In this document: positions 16,505-25,872 of the stretch, in pieces | Position numbering within the stretch: the first letter of the stretch is position 1 | Layout: each line of letters opens with the position of its first letter | Assembly: GCF_016616235.1 (NCBI RefSeq) | Contig: NZ_CP067100.1 | Span: 868,001 to 932,000 of the forward strand | Source of the DNA: Bradyrhizobium diazoefficiens | GTDB lineage: Bacteria > Pseudomonadota > Alphaproteobacteria > Rhizobiales > Xanthobacteraceae | Length of the DNA stretch: 64,000 nt | Direction of reading: 5' to 3' | Program-made: the position numbers and the translations under genes | The notes under the pieces: generated by a model | What the model saw: only the letters and a program-made list of their open reading frames with translations | Databases searched by the model: none | Told to the model about the DNA's origin: nothing

Positions 16505-17440
16505 ATGGCCCCCTCGCGACAGGTAAAATCGCCCAAAATCGTGCGCAGCGCCCTGTTCGGGCTGACGACCGGCCTTTGCCTGCTGGCCGGGCTAACCGCC
16601 GCCGAGGCCCAGGCGCCCGCGAAGCAGCCGCCAGCGGCACCCCAGGCCTCGCCGCGGGTCGCGCCCCAGGCGGCCCCGCAGGCCGTGCCTGGCTTCTGGG
16701 ACCCGCGGCGCCGGCCGGAGCGGCCGGATCTGTCGCGCCTGACCGTGATCCGCTTTTTGACCGAGACCGACTATCCGCCGTTCAACTACACCGGCGCCGA
16801 CGGCAACCCGGCCGGCTTCAACGTCGATCTCGCCCGCAGCCTGTGCGACGAGATCAAGGTCACCTGCACGGTGCAGATGCGCCGCTTCGAGACCTTGGTC
16901 GATGCGCTCACCTCCAATCGGGGCGATGCCATCATCGCCTCGATGGCGGTGAGTCCGCAGCTGCGCGCCCGCGTCGATTTCACCGATCCCTATTACCGCG
17001 TGCCGGCGCGGTTCGCCTCGCGCAAGGATGCGGTGATGCCGGAGATCCGGCCCGAATATCTCGAGGGCAAGAAGGTCGGCGTCATCGCCGGCTCCGCGCA
17101 TGAGGCGTATCTGAAGGCGATGTTCACCGATGCCGAGCTGCATGCCTATCCCAACGACGAAGCGCTGCGCACCGCACTTCGGAAGGGCGAGGTCGACTTC
17201 ATCTTCGGCGATGCGATCTCGCTGGCGTTCTGGATCAACGGCACCGATTCCGGCGATTGCTGCGCCTTCTCCGGCGGCCCCTTCGTCGAGAGCCGCTTCT
17301 TCGGCGAGGGCATCGGCATCGCGGTGCGCAAGGGCAACGACGTGCTGCGCCAGGCCTTGAACTGGGCCCTGTTCCGCGTCTGGGAAAAAGGCCGCTACAC
17401 CGATCTGTGGCTGCGGTATTTTTCGGTGAGCCCGTTCTAG
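16505..17440 (+). CDS. orphan periplasmic solute-binding protein, amino-acid type (SBP_bac_3)
   Basis: 311 aa; ATG 16505, followed by a signal peptide ([20 protein letters not shown]) and an unusual Ala/Pro/Gln-rich linker of about 25 residues before the domain. The rest is a family 3 binding protein: [48 protein letters not shown] [20 protein letters not shown], and [16 protein letters not shown]. No permease or ATPase is adjacent, so it either serves a distant transporter or is a sensor. A family A repeat follows directly. Confidence 0.88.
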   Translation: MAPSRQVKSPKIVRSALFGLTTGLCLLAGLTAAEAQAPAKQPPAAPQASPRVAPQAAPQAVPGFWDPRRRPERPDLSRLTVIRFLTETDYPPFNYTGADGNPAGFNVDLARSLCDEIKVTCTVQMRRFETLVDALTSNRGDAIIASMAVSPQLRARVDFTDPYYRVPARFASRKDAVMPEIRPEYLEGKKVGVIAGSAHEAYLKAMFTDAELHAYPNDEALRTALRKGEVDFIFGDAISLAFWINGTDSGDCCAFSGGPFVESRFFGEGIGIAVRKGNDVLRQALNWALFRVWEKGRYTDLWLRYFSVSPF

Positions 17441-17445
17441 CTTCT

Positions 17446-17588
17446 TCGCCTCTCCCCGCCTGCGGGGAGAGGCCGGAATTTGCGAGAGCAAATTCCGGGT
17501 GAGGGGACTCTCCGCGAGTCCAACTCTCATCGTGATCGCGGAAGCAGCCCCTCACCCCAGCCCTCTTCCCGTAAGAACGGGAGAGGGA
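17446..17588. repeat. family A palindromic repeat, copy A2
   Basis: The left arm CTCTCCCCGCCTGCGGGGAG forms its own hairpin, then GGAATTTGCGAGAGCAAATTCC is a second palindrome (shown as arms GGAATTTGC/GCAAATTCC), followed by GGGTGAGGGGACTCTCC, CCCCTCACCCC and the right hairpin CTCTTCCCGTAAGAACGGGA. It occupies the gap between the solute-binding gene and lysK. Confidence 0.88.
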
Positions 17589-17666
17589 GTAGTGCGGCGA
17601 CAGCCGCTCACAACTTTTGCATTCTGTCCGGAAATCGCTATTTTCCGGCCCTTCCGGAGGCCCTTA

Positions 17667-19307
17667 ATGTCCGTACTCGATCTCGCCGCGAATCCGAGCG
17701 ACCTGCGTGCGCTCGCCGAACAATCCAACGCCTGGCCGTTCGAGCAGGCGAAGGCCATTGTCGCGCGGCTGAAGAAAAGCCCGAAAGACGAGGTGCTGTT
17801 CGAGACCGGCTATGGTCCGTCCGGCCTGCCGCATATCGGCACCTTCGGCGAGGTCGCGCGCACCTCGATGGTGCGCCATGCCTTCCGCGTGCTCACCGAA
17901 GACAAGATCAAGACCCGGCTCTTGGCGTTCTCGGATGACATGGACGGCCTGCGCAAGGTGCCGGACAACGTCTCGAACAAGGCGCCGCTGGAAGCCAATC
18001 TCGGAAAGCCGCTGACGCGCGTGCCAGATCCATTCGGCACCCATGATAGCTTTGGCGCGCATAATAACGCGCGCTTACGCGCGTTTCTGGATCATTTCGG
18101 CTTCGACTACGAGTTCGCGAGCTCGACCGATTATTACACCTCCGGCCGCTTCGACGCGACGCTGCTCAAGATGCTGGCCGCCTATGACAAGATCATGGCG
18201 ATCATCCTGCCGACGCTCGGCCCCGATCGCCGTGCCACCTATTCGCCGTTCCTGCCGATCAGCAAGACCACCGGTGTCGTGCTGCAGGTGCCGATGATCC
18301 GCCGCGACGTTGCGGCGGGCACGGTGACCTATGTCGATCCTGATACCAACCAGGAAGTCGAGACGCCCGTCACCGGCGGCAACGTCAAGTGCCAGTGGAA
18401 GGCCGACTGGGCGATGCGCTGGGTCGCGCTCGGCGTCGACTACGAGATGGCCGGCAAGGATCTGATCGATTCGGTAAAACTCTCCGGTGCGATCGCCAGG
18501 GCGCTTGGCGCCACGCCGCCCGAAGGCTTCAACTACGAGCTCTTCCTCGACGAGAAGGGCCAGAAGATCTCGAAATCGAAGGGCAACGGTCTCACCATCG
18601 ACGAATGGCTGCGCTACGCTTCGCCGGAATCGCTGTCGCTCTTCATGTATCGCGAGCCCAAGGCGGCGAAGCGGCTGTATTTCGACGTCATCCCGCGCAA
18701 TGTCGACGACTATCAGCAGTTCATCGACGGCTTCCCGAAGCAGGATGCCAAACAGCAGCTTGGCAATCCGGTCTGGCATATCCATAGCGGCCATCCGCCG
18801 AAGGGCGACATGCCCGTCACGTTTCAGCTTCTCTTGACGCTGGTGTCATCGTCGAACGCGGAGAATGCCGAGACGTTGTGGGGCTTCATCGGCCGCTATC
18901 GTCCCGGCGTGAGCCCGCAAACGCATCCGAAGCTCGACGCGATGGTCGGCTACGCCATCAACTACTATCGCGACTTCGTCGCGCCGACCAAGCAGTTCCG
19001 CGTACCCACGGAGACCGAGCGCGCCGCGTTGCAGGATCTGCGCGAAGCGCTGTCGCAGCTGCCGCAGGATGCCTCGGCCGAGGACATCCAGAACGTCGTC
19101 TACGAGATCGGCCGCCGCGAGCCGTTCCTCGACCAGGTCAAGAAGGGCAAGGACGGCCGTCCCGGCGTGACGCTCGACTGGTTCAACATGCTCTACCAGG
19201 TGCTGCTCGGCCAGGAGAAGGGTCCGCGCTTCGGCTCCTTCGTCGCGGTCTACGGCGTGCAGAACGCGGTCAACATGATCGACGGCGCGCTGGCGCGGAG
19301 TGCGTGA
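17667..19307 (+). CDS. lysK: lysine--tRNA ligase, class I
   Basis: 546 aa from ATG 17667 (CCGGAGG upstream). Charges tRNA-Lys. The HIGH-type motif is PHIGTFGE in [20 protein letters not shown], and the KMSKS-type loop is [10 protein letters not shown]. This is the archaeal-type class I LysRS used by alphaproteobacteria instead of the class II LysS. The frame extends upstream through repeat A2, but that part is not protein-like. The gene appears monocistronic, followed by repeat B1. Confidence 0.96.
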   Translation: MSVLDLAANPSDLRALAEQSNAWPFEQAKAIVARLKKSPKDEVLFETGYGPSGLPHIGTFGEVARTSMVRHAFRVLTEDKIKTRLLAFSDDMDGLRKVPDNVSNKAPLEANLGKPLTRVPDPFGTHDSFGAHNNARLRAFLDHFGFDYEFASSTDYYTSGRFDATLLKMLAAYDKIMAIILPTLGPDRRATYSPFLPISKTTGVVLQVPMIRRDVAAGTVTYVDPDTNQEVETPVTGGNVKCQWKADWAMRWVALGVDYEMAGKDLIDSVKLSGAIARALGATPPEGFNYELFLDEKGQKISKSKGNGLTIDEWLRYASPESLSLFMYREPKAAKRLYFDVIPRNVDDYQQFIDGFPKQDAKQQLGNPVWHIHSGHPPKGDMPVTFQLLLTLVSSSNAENAETLWGFIGRYRPGVSPQTHPKLDAMVGYAINYYRDFVAPTKQFRVPTETERAALQDLREALSQLPQDASAEDIQNVVYEIGRREPFLDQVKKGKDGRPGVTLDWFNMLYQVLLGQEKGPRFGSFVAVYGVQNAVNMIDGALARSA

Positions 19308-19326
19308 GGGATGTCCTCGCTGCCAT

Positions 19327-19431
19327 CGCCCGCGCTTGACGGGCGATCCAGTATTCCAGAGGCCGTGATTATAGAACCGAGTTACGGCGTACTGGATTCC
19401 CCGCTTTCGCGGGGAATGACATTGGAATACG
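19327..19431. repeat. family B repeat, copy B1
   Basis: GACGGGCGATCCAGTATTCC at the left and ACTGGATTCCCCGCTTTCGC with GGGGAATGAC at the right: an inverted pair of the 'gatccagtattcc' and 'ggaattcccgc' modules with an internal CCCCGCTTTCGCGGGG hairpin. It lies between the convergent lysK and repressor genes. Confidence 0.8.
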
Positions 19432-19440
19432 TGGTGACCC

Positions 19441-20067
19441 TTACTGGCTCGCCCACACAATTCGCGCGATCCAGCCGACGTCCCCCACTGCGATCGTGCG
19501 CTCGCTCTGCGACGCATCGAGCGGCTGCAATTCCAGCGCCTTGGCCGTACGGCGCTTCAGCGTCGCGACGGTGACCTCGCCCGCCCGGATATTCACCACC
19601 ACGCGATCCCCTTTCCGGATCGGCGCGCCGGGCGAGACCAGGATGACGTCGCCGTCGCGATAGAGAGGCGCGAGCGCATCGCCGGAAATTGCCAGCGCAA
19701 ACGTGCGCCCGTCACCGCTGCCGGGCAGCGCGATTTCGCTCCAGCCCTTGCCGGACGGCAAGCCTGACTCGTCGAAAGCGCCGCTCGCGCCGGCCAGCGC
19801 GACGTCGAGCAGCGGCACCGAGCGACCATCGCCCGCGTCATCGTCGACCAGTCGCGCAAAGCTCGCGATCGAGGCGCCGGTCGCGGCGAGCGCTTTCGCG
19901 ACCGATTCGGTGGATGGCCAGCGCTCGCGGCCGTCGGAGGTGACGCGCTTGGACCTGTTGAAGGTGGTGGGGTCGAGTCCGGCGCGTTTGGCAAGGCCCG
20001 ACGGCGACAGGCCGGCACGCTCCGCCAGCCGATCCAGCGCGACCCAGATCTGGTCGTGGGTCAGCAT
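19441..20067 (-). CDS. helix-turn-helix regulator with S24 (LexA/CI-like) domain lacking the nucleophile Ser
   Basis: 208 aa from ATG 20067 (MLTHDQIWVALDRLAERAGL); ATG 20094 is the alternative. Residues about 15-60 form the helix-turn-helix (LSPSGLAKRAGLDPTTFNRS). The C-terminal half is an S24-type fold (LPGSGDGRTFALAISGDALA, then PLYRDGDVILVSP). In autocleaving members the motif is SGDSM.P with the nucleophilic serine; here the codon is GCG, giving SGDALAP, while the later Lys region VATLKRR remains. The protein should not self-cleave, so it probably acts as a stable repressor or dimerises through this fold. Divergent from the DUF952 gene. Confidence 0.85.
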   Translation of the reverse strand: MLTHDQIWVALDRLAERAGLSPSGLAKRAGLDPTTFNRSKRVTSDGRERWPSTESVAKALAATGASIASFARLVDDDAGDGRSVPLLDVALAGASGAFDESGLPSGKGWSEIALPGSGDGRTFALAISGDALAPLYRDGDVILVSPGAPIRKGDRVVVNIRAGEVTVATLKRRTAKALELQPLDASQSERTIAVGDVGWIARIVWASQ

Positions 20068-20282
20068 CCTCTGCGCTTTGGCCTGCTTGACCATGGAAGG
20101 TCCCAGCCGTCGCAACTCAGGAAAACTATCCTCAAATCAACCGGTTTTCCGTTTTTCGCGCAAGAGGCGGCGCTAAGTCTTGAGTTCGGAGGGGGCGGCC
20201 TTTACGGTCGCGCCGGGTTTTTGGGCCTGCAAGAGGCCAAAAACCTCAAGAGACTCAAAGAGCAAACAAGGCACCGCAGCAG

Positions 20283-20627
20283 GTGGTCAAGATCTACAAA
20301 ATCTGTCCGGCCTCGGCCTGGCGCGAGGCGGAACGGCAGGGCGTGTATCGGGGCAGCGCGGACGATGCGCGCGACGGCTTCATCCATTTCTCCACCGCCG
20401 CCCAGGTTCCGGAGACCCTGCGCAAGCATTATTTCAGGCAGCGCGCGCTGTTCCTGGTCGAGGTCGATGGCGATGCGCTCGGCAGCGAGTTGCGCTGGGA
20501 GCCCTCGCGTAACGACGAGCTGTTTCCGCATCTCTACGGCGAGCTCGACCTTGGCGCAGTGATCGCGGTGACGAACCTCAATATGCGCTCCGACGGCAGC
20601 CACCATTGTCCGGAGCTCGCCCCGTGA
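20283..20627 (+). CDS. DUF952 family protein
   Basis: 114 aa from GTG 20283. Conserved blocks of DUF952 are visible: KIYKICPASAWREAERQGVY, DDARDGFIHFSTAAQVPETL and a C-terminal LFPHLYGELDLGAVIAVT. The family has an ADP-ribosyltransferase-like fold with no confirmed biochemical role. It overlaps pyrD by four bases (GTGA), as in many Rhizobiales, so the pair is co-translated. Its 5' gap of about 215 bp to the divergent repressor holds their promoters. Confidence 0.92.
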   Translation: MVKIYKICPASAWREAERQGVYRGSADDARDGFIHFSTAAQVPETLRKHYFRQRALFLVEVDGDALGSELRWEPSRNDELFPHLYGELDLGAVIAVTNLNMRSDGSHHCPELAP

Positions 20628-21721
20628 TCCGCGCCTTCGATGCTCTCTCGCTGCCGGTGCTGCGCTGGCTCGATCCGGAGGACGCGCATCGCCTCGCAAT
20701 CCAGGGCCTGCGTTTCCTGCCGCCGGTCAAGCCGCGCCCGGACGATGCCAAGCTCGCGGTGCGCGCCTTTGGGCTCAATTTTCCCAATCCGGTCGGCATG
20801 GCCGCGGGTTTCGACAAGAGCGCGGAGGTGCCGGATGCGCTGCTGCGGCTCGGCTTCGGCTTCGTCGAGATCGGCTCGGTGACGCCGAAGCCGCAAGCCG
20901 GCAATCCGCGACCGCGGCTGTTTCGCCTCGAGCGCGACGAGGCCGTCATCAACCGCATGGGTTTCAACAATGACGGCGCGGACGTCGCGCTGCGCCGGCT
21001 CGCCGCGCGCGCACAGCATGGCGGCATCGTCGGGGTCAATGTCGGCGCCAACAAGGACTCGCCGGATCGCGTCAACGACTACGTCAAGCTGATCGAGACG
21101 TTTGCGCCGGTCGCGAGCTACTTCACCGTCAACGTCTCCTCGCCGAACACGCCGGGCCTGCGCAATCTGCAGGAAGGCGCGCTGCTGGACGATCTGCTTG
21201 CGCGCGTGATCGACGCGCGCGAGCGGGTGCGCCAGAAGGCCGGCGACACGCCGGTGCTGCTCAAGATCGCGCCGGATTTGAGCCTCGCCCAGCTCGACGA
21301 CGTCGTGCAGGTCGCGCGCTCGCGCCGGGTCGATGGCATGATCGTGTCGAACACGACCATCGCGCGGCCGAGCACGCTGCGCGAGCAGATGCGCGCCAGG
21401 GAGCAGGGCGGCTTGTCCGGCCGGCCGCTGTTCCGACTATCGACGCGCATGGTCGCGGAGACCTATGTGCGCGTCGAGGGCGCATTCCCCCTGGTCGGCG
21501 TCGGCGGTGTCGATTCCGGCGGCGCGGCGCTGACGAAGATCAGGGCCGGCGCCAGCCTGATCCAGCTCTATTCGTCGCTGGTCTACAAGGGCCTCGGCCT
21601 CGTCGACGAGATCAAGCGCGATCTGACTTCGACATTGTTGCGCACGGGCCGGGATTCATTGTCCGAAATCGTCGGTGCCGATGCCGCGACGCTCACGGCG
21701 GAAGACTGGCCGGGGATGTAG
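20624..21721 (+). CDS. pyrD: dihydroorotate dehydrogenase (quinone), class 2
   Basis: 365 aa from GTG 20624 within the GTGA overlap with DUF952; the frame opens 18 bases earlier, but the N-terminus IRAFDALSLPVLRWLDPEDA matches the usual start. Membrane-associated class 2 enzyme oxidising dihydroorotate to orotate with quinone. FMN-site features: GMAAGFDKSAEVPDALLRLG, GSVTPKPQAGNPRPRLFRL, YFTVNVSSPNTPGLRNLQ (catalytic Ser in NVSSPNT), and GVGGVDSGGAALTKIRAGAS. A family A repeat follows. Confidence 0.97.
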   Translation: MIRAFDALSLPVLRWLDPEDAHRLAIQGLRFLPPVKPRPDDAKLAVRAFGLNFPNPVGMAAGFDKSAEVPDALLRLGFGFVEIGSVTPKPQAGNPRPRLFRLERDEAVINRMGFNNDGADVALRRLAARAQHGGIVGVNVGANKDSPDRVNDYVKLIETFAPVASYFTVNVSSPNTPGLRNLQEGALLDDLLARVIDARERVRQKAGDTPVLLKIAPDLSLAQLDDVVQVARSRRVDGMIVSNTTIARPSTLREQMRAREQGGLSGRPLFRLSTRMVAETYVRVEGAFPLVGVGGVDSGGAALTKIRAGASLIQLYSSLVYKGLGLVDEIKRDLTSTLLRTGRDSLSEIVGADAATLTAEDWPGM

Positions 21722-21727
21722 GCTCTT

Positions 21728-21876
21728 CGCCTCTCCCGCTCGCGGGGAGAGGCCGGAATTTGCGAAAGCAAATTCCGGGTGAGGGGGACTCTCCGCGAGT
21801 CCGTCTCTCACCGTCCTTGCGGAAGCTCCCCCTCATCCCGACCTTCTCCCCGCAAGCGGGAAGAAGGAGAAGGGGC
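21728..21876. repeat. family A palindromic repeat, copy A3 (overlaps the 3' end of the MATE gene)
   Basis: Nearly the same as copy A2: CTCTCCCGCTCGCGGGGAG, the GGAATTTGC/GCAAATTCC palindrome, GTGAGGGGGACTCTCCGCGA, CCCCCTCATCCCGACC and the closing hairpin CTTCTCCCCGCAAGCGGGAA. About 70 bases of it are translated as the C-terminus of the MATE protein on the minus strand. Confidence 0.88.
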
Positions 21877-23190
21877 AAACGTCATCCTGTACAGCGCCGG
21901 ATACCTGGTGCCCTGCAGGCCGCCACGGGCGATGTAGAACGCGATCAGCGCGCACCACAGCCCGGCATTGCCGAACGATCGCAGCGCCAGCCAAGTGCCA
22001 AGGAAGATCGCGAGCGAGGCCAGCATCAGGTTGCGCATCTCGCGCGCCCAGGTGGCACCGACATAGATGCCGTCGAAGCCGAAGGCGAACACGCCGGGGA
22101 TGGGCGCGAGCACGATGAACGGCAGGAAGTCGCGCGCGGCGCGGCGGACGTCCTCGCTAGTGGTCATGAAATTGATCAGGTTCGGCCCGAACAGCGCGAA
22201 CAGCACCGCAACGACCATGGCGAAGCCGAGGCCCCAGGAGAGCACCAGCCGGGTCGAATCCGCAAAGCCTTTGGCGTCGCGCGCGCCAAAGGTGCGGCCG
22301 CAGAGCTGCTGGGCGGCGTTGGCAAGGCCGTCGAGGAAGAAGGCGCTGACCAGCAGGAAATTATTGAGCACGGAGTTCGCCGCCAGCGTGACGTCGCCGG
22401 CACGCGCGCCCTTGGCGGTGAAGAACAGGAACACGGCGATCAGAGCCGCGGTGCGGATCAGGATGTCGGAATTCACCGCCAGCATCCGCATCAGCCTTGC
22501 GCGGTCGAACAGCGTTGCGCGGGCAACGGCAAAGCCGCCATGTGCATAGCGCCGGCAAACGATGACGCCAAGGACAAAGCCCACGCCCTCCGAGAGCAGC
22601 GCCGCGATCGCCGCACCCGCGATGCCGGTATCGTAAACCAGCACCAGCAAGATCGTCGCCGCCATGTTGATGAGGTTGATGACGACCTGAAGCGCGAGTG
22701 CCGGATTGGCGCGGGCCTGCCCCACCAGCCAGCCGAGGATGACATAGTTCGCGAAGGCGAACGGCGATGACCAGATCCGGATCATGAAATAGGTCTTTGC
22801 GGCGCGCGTGACGCCTTCGCTGCCGCCCATCAGGTCGAACAGCGCGGTGCCGAGCGGCAATTGCAGCGCGATCAGCGCGGCGCCGATGAGCCCTGCGACG
22901 ATGAAGCCGCGCACCAGGATCACGGTCTGCTCGCGCGTCTCGCCGGCGCCGAGCGCTTGCGCGGTGAAGGCGAGCGTGCTCATGCGCAGGAAGCCGAACA
23001 GCCAGAACAGGCAGTCGAAGATGACGGAAGCCATCGCGACACCGCCAAGCAGGGCGGCATCGTCGAGTCGCCCGATCGCCGTGGTCGAGGCCACGCCGAT
23101 CAGCGGCGTGGTCAGATTCGCGACCATCGCGGGGCCGGCGATGGCGAACACCTGGCGGGAGCCGATCTTGAGGGGAACGGGCGCGTGCAT
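21808..23190 (-). CDS. MATE-family multidrug efflux transporter
   Basis: 460 aa, about twelve hydrophobic segments, with the two-fold MATE arrangement: AIAGPAMVANLTTPLIGVAS with TTAIGRLDDAALLGGVAMAS, and FLLVSAFFLDGLANAAQQLC in the second half. Exports cationic compounds in exchange for Na+ or H+. The last ~23 residues (FAPSPSSRLRGEGRDEGELP) are encoded by repeat A3, so the native C-terminus probably ended earlier. It starts 1 bp after the MBL hydrolase stop, so the two form an operon. Confidence 0.92.
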   Translation of the reverse strand: MHAPVPLKIGSRQVFAIAGPAMVANLTTPLIGVASTTAIGRLDDAALLGGVAMASVIFDCLFWLFGFLRMSTLAFTAQALGAGETREQTVILVRGFIVAGLIGAALIALQLPLGTALFDLMGGSEGVTRAAKTYFMIRIWSSPFAFANYVILGWLVGQARANPALALQVVINLINMAATILLVLVYDTGIAGAAIAALLSEGVGFVLGVIVCRRYAHGGFAVARATLFDRARLMRMLAVNSDILIRTAALIAVFLFFTAKGARAGDVTLAANSVLNNFLLVSAFFLDGLANAAQQLCGRTFGARDAKGFADSTRLVLSWGLGFAMVVAVLFALFGPNLINFMTTSEDVRRAARDFLPFIVLAPIPGVFAFGFDGIYVGATWAREMRNLMLASLAIFLGTWLALRSFGNAGLWCALIAFYIARGGLQGTRYPALYRMTFAPSPSSRLRGEGRDEGELPQGR

Positions 23191-23191
23191 T

Positions 23192-23926
23192 TTAGAACAC
23201 GAGCACCATGCCGTCTTCGGCGGCGAGATGCTCGATGTCGTCCAGGCGCGACAGCATGTCGTCGCTCATATGAGTGAGGACAAGGCGTTTGGCGCCGATG
23301 GCGGGGAGATGCCGTTCCAAGGTCTTTAGACTGAGATGGTTCTTGACCACCTTCTCGTACATATAGGCTTCGGCGATGAAAAGGTCCGCGCCATGCGCCA
23401 GCGGAATGAGCGCCTCCGTCCATTCGGTATCGGCGCTGTAAGCAAGCGTCCGGCCGTCGGCCTCGATGCGATAGGCGAGGAAGGGACCGCCGGATTCGCC
23501 GTGCACGACCGGGTAGGGCGTCACCATCACCGCGCCAAAACTCCGGCTTTGCCCGGGCGTGAGTTCGACGATGTTCAGCTCGAACCGCTGCTTGGTTTTG
23601 GAGGAGTGCTCGAACAGCGCCTCCATCACCTGCGCAAGGCGCATCTCGATGCCTTGCGGGCCCGCGATGGTCAGCGGGCGCGTCCGCCGCGAGAATTGGG
23701 CGTCGAGCAGAAAGAACGGCAGTCCGGCAAAATGATCGCCGTGGAAATGCGTGATGAGAATGAGATCGATCTCATTACGGTCGATCTCGAGCCGCTTCAG
23801 CGCCGGCAGGGCCGACGCGCCGCAATCGATCAGGAAGTTCGCCGCGCGCCCCGAGATATGGAAGCAGGTGTTGAGCCTGCCACCGGAGCCGAAGGCATCG
23901 CCGCAGCCGACAAAGCGTAGTTGCAT
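23192..23926 (-). CDS. MBL-fold hydrolase, RNase Z-like
   Basis: 244 aa. N-terminus MQLRFVGCGDAFGSGGRLNT, then the zinc signature THFHGDHFAGLPFFLL (H-x-H-x-D-H), and a later VLTHMSDDM. The order resembles ribonuclease Z/ElaC-type or PqqB/PhnP-type phosphodiesterases, but it lacks enough length (RNase Z is near 305 aa) to be called tRNase Z. The downstream MATE gene follows after one base. Likely phosphodiesterase; specific substrate unknown. Confidence 0.85.
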   Translation of the reverse strand: MQLRFVGCGDAFGSGGRLNTCFHISGRAANFLIDCGASALPALKRLEIDRNEIDLILITHFHGDHFAGLPFFLLDAQFSRRTRPLTIAGPQGIEMRLAQVMEALFEHSSKTKQRFELNIVELTPGQSRSFGAVMVTPYPVVHGESGGPFLAYRIEADGRTLAYSADTEWTEALIPLAHGADLFIAEAYMYEKVVKNHLSLKTLERHLPAIGAKRLVLTHMSDDMLSRLDDIEHLAAEDGMVLVF

Positions 23927-23957
23927 CGGCTGCGGCCTCCCTGAGTATGATCCGGAC

Positions 23958-24260
23958 TTAGCGGCGCGGCGCGCCGAACACGCGCGAGAGCAGCCAGATC
24001 GGGATCACGATGACGGCGCCGAGCAGGAAGTAGCGCCACAGCCAGTTCACGGCATCGAAGCCGAGATCCCAGAGACGCTGGAATAAGAGGCGAATGCTGT
24101 AGATGATGTTCCAGGGATCGAAGCCGATTGCGGCGAGCACGACACCGACCAGGATCGAGAGCAGCACCAGGCGGAACGCGACCGCGAGCGGTGAGCCGCC
24201 GAGAAAGCGGTTCAGGCCATCGCTGCGGCCGGCCGGCAAATCTCTGACGTCTTGGACCAT
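23958..24260 (-). CDS. small membrane protein, DUF6460-like
   Basis: 100 aa from ATG 24260 (MVQDVRDLPAGRSDGLNRFL). Two hydrophobic stretches, VAFRLVLLSILVGVVLAAIG and WRYFLLGAVIVIPIWLLSRV, flank an amphipathic region (FDPWNIIYSIRLLFQRLWD). The pattern matches the small Rhizobiales integral membrane family DUF6460, of unknown role. It lies upstream of the MBL gene on the same strand with a 31-bp gap, so co-transcription is possible. Confidence 0.8.
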   Translation of the reverse strand: MVQDVRDLPAGRSDGLNRFLGGSPLAVAFRLVLLSILVGVVLAAIGFDPWNIIYSIRLLFQRLWDLGFDAVNWLWRYFLLGAVIVIPIWLLSRVFGAPRR

Positions 24261-24404
24261 CGCAAACTCCTCAGGCGGATTCGACCCCATTATAGGGCAG
24301 CGCGAGGCACATGGGGAACCCGTAGCGGGGCGTCAATCGGCTTACGGGAGTTTAATTCGGGCCGCGCCGAAGCTTCGGGCGCGCTGGCGCCGGGAGTTCC
24401 TTAA

Positions 24405-24513
24405 CCTCTCCCCGCCTGCGGGGAGAGGTCGGATCGCCCTTGCGATCCGGGTGAGGGGGCACAAGTCTCTCGGCGACCTCTCGTGTGGAGAGAGGCCCCT
24501 CACCCCAACCCTC
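24405..24513. repeat. family A repeat, copy A4, left part (split by the IS4-type element)
   Basis: CCTCTCCCCGCCTGCGGGGA, GGTCGGATCGCCCTTGCGAT with CCGGGTGAGGGGGCAC, and CTCTCCACAC-type material read on the minus strand, ending CCCCTCACCCCAACCCTC. The remainder (CTCTCCCGCAAGCGGGCGAG) continues at 25881-25903 beyond the insertion sequence. The interval 24261-24569 holds no gene, only this repeat and the left end of the IS. Confidence 0.85.
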
Positions 24514-25872
24514 ATAGGCGCTAGGTTTAGCTCTGGACACGAAGAATCTCGATATGATTCAAACTTGGGATGAAGATTCGTCCTGAGATTCTGGATCATT
24601 GGCCGGAGGTGAGTGCGCGACTTCCGGGAGGCTTCGACCTGGAAGCCACGGCGCGGTTACGCGGAGCCTTTACCCGGGCGCGGGAGATTAAGAACGCCGA
24701 GACGCTGTTGCGGTTGGCGCTTGCCTATGGCGGCTTGGGCATGTCGCTGCGTGAGACGTGTGTGTGGGCGGAAGCCGGCGGCATCGTCCGTTTGTCCGAT
24801 CCATCACTGCTCGATCGGCTGTGTAAAGCCGCGCCCTGGCTTGGTGACATTGTGGCTGCGCTGATCGCCGAACAGGCCAAAATGACGGCGGGGAGCTGGG
24901 TTGGGTATCGCCTGCGTGCACTCGACGGAACCTCGATCTGCGAACCGGGAGCTGACCGTACGACGTGGCGGCTGCACGTCGGCTACGATCTGGCAACGGG
25001 TCAGGTTGATCAGCTTGAGCTAACCGACGTGCATGGCGCGGAGAATCTTCAGCGCCTCACCTACGCACACGGCGATATCGTGCTGGGCGACCGCTATTAT
25101 GCGAGGCCGCGCGATCTGCGGCCGGTGATCGAAGCCGGTGCAGACTTCATCGTGCGGACTGGCTGGAACTCGTTGCGCCTGTTGCAGGCCAATGGCGAGC
25201 CCTTTGATCTGTTTGCCGCTCTCGCGGCTCAGTCGGAACAGGAAAGCGAGCTGCAAGTTCGCGTCCACGAGGGCCAGACAAAGACTCCACCGCCGGAGCC
25301 GCTGATCCTGCGCCTCGTCGTGCGACGCAAGCCGCCGGAGCAGGCCGAAACCGAGCGAAAGCGCCTGCTCAAGGATGCCAAGAAGCGCGGCAAGCAACCC
25401 GATCCACGCAGTCTCGAGGCGGCGAAGTACATTCTTCTCCTTACCTCGCTGCCAGTCGCCACCTTCCCACCGGCCGATGTCCTCGCCCTCTATCGCTTCC
25501 GCTGGCAGATCGAGCTGGCATTCAAGCGGTTCAAGAGCTTAGCCGGGCTCGACATGCTGCCAGCCAAGAAGCCTGAACTTGCGCGGGCGTGGATCTACGC
25601 CAGACTGATCGTCGCCATCATCGCTGAACAGATCGCCGGGCAAGTCCCGGACTCTTTCCCCTCTGAGTTCGGAACCACCACAAGCAAGCCCATCGCGTTG
25701 GCGCCTCATGAAGATCGCCCTGGCGACCGTTCGTGCCGCCATTCGTGGACCACTTCTCTGGCAGGCTTTCTGTAATCTCTTCACCCGAGCCCGCCGGCAC
25801 TTCTGCGAACCGCCACGCCGGCGCAGAAAACAATGCGACTATCTACACAAACGCATAACCTAGCGCCCATGT
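24514..25872 (+). mobile_element. IS4-family-like insertion sequence with 11-bp target duplication
   Basis: Inverted ends share GGCGCTAGGTT (24517-24527 and, reversed, 25857-25867). The sequence CCCCAACCCTC occurs directly on both sides (24503-24513 and 25873-25883), an 11-bp duplication in the range usual for IS4-family transposition. Removing the element plus one duplication restores a continuous family A repeat, confirming an insertion into that repeat. One transposase gene, frameshifted near its 3' end. Confidence 0.88.
24570..25863 (+). pseudogene. IS4-family transposase, frameshifted near the C-terminus
   Basis: The main frame runs from ATG 24570 to a stop at 25775 (401 aa). DDE features are visible: LRALDGTSICEP, VLGDRYYARPRDLRP and the YREK-type YRFRWQIELAFKRFKSLAG. 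The family C-terminus is instead found one base out of frame: SRWRLMKIALATVRAAIRG then PLLWQAFCNLFTRARRHF, ending at a TAG at 25861-25863. The shift lies near 25650-25675 (GACTCTTTCCCCTC). The in-frame tail (SKPIALAPHEDRPGDRSCRH) is shadow translation. Either an inactivating indel or, less likely, a programmed shift. Confidence 0.85.

Noticed and set aside
17446..17588. CRISPR-like array formed by repeated GC-rich palindromes
   Set aside because: The copies are dispersed singly through the window, not tandem with unique spacers, and no cas genes are present.
17499..17666. Extended N-terminus for LysRS
   Set aside because: This part translates repeat A2; the ATG at 17667 has a good ribosome binding site and conserved sequence follows.
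23192..23926. Naming the MBL protein ribonuclease Z (rnz)
   Set aside because: It has the zinc signature but is too short and lacks features needed for a safe tRNase Z call.
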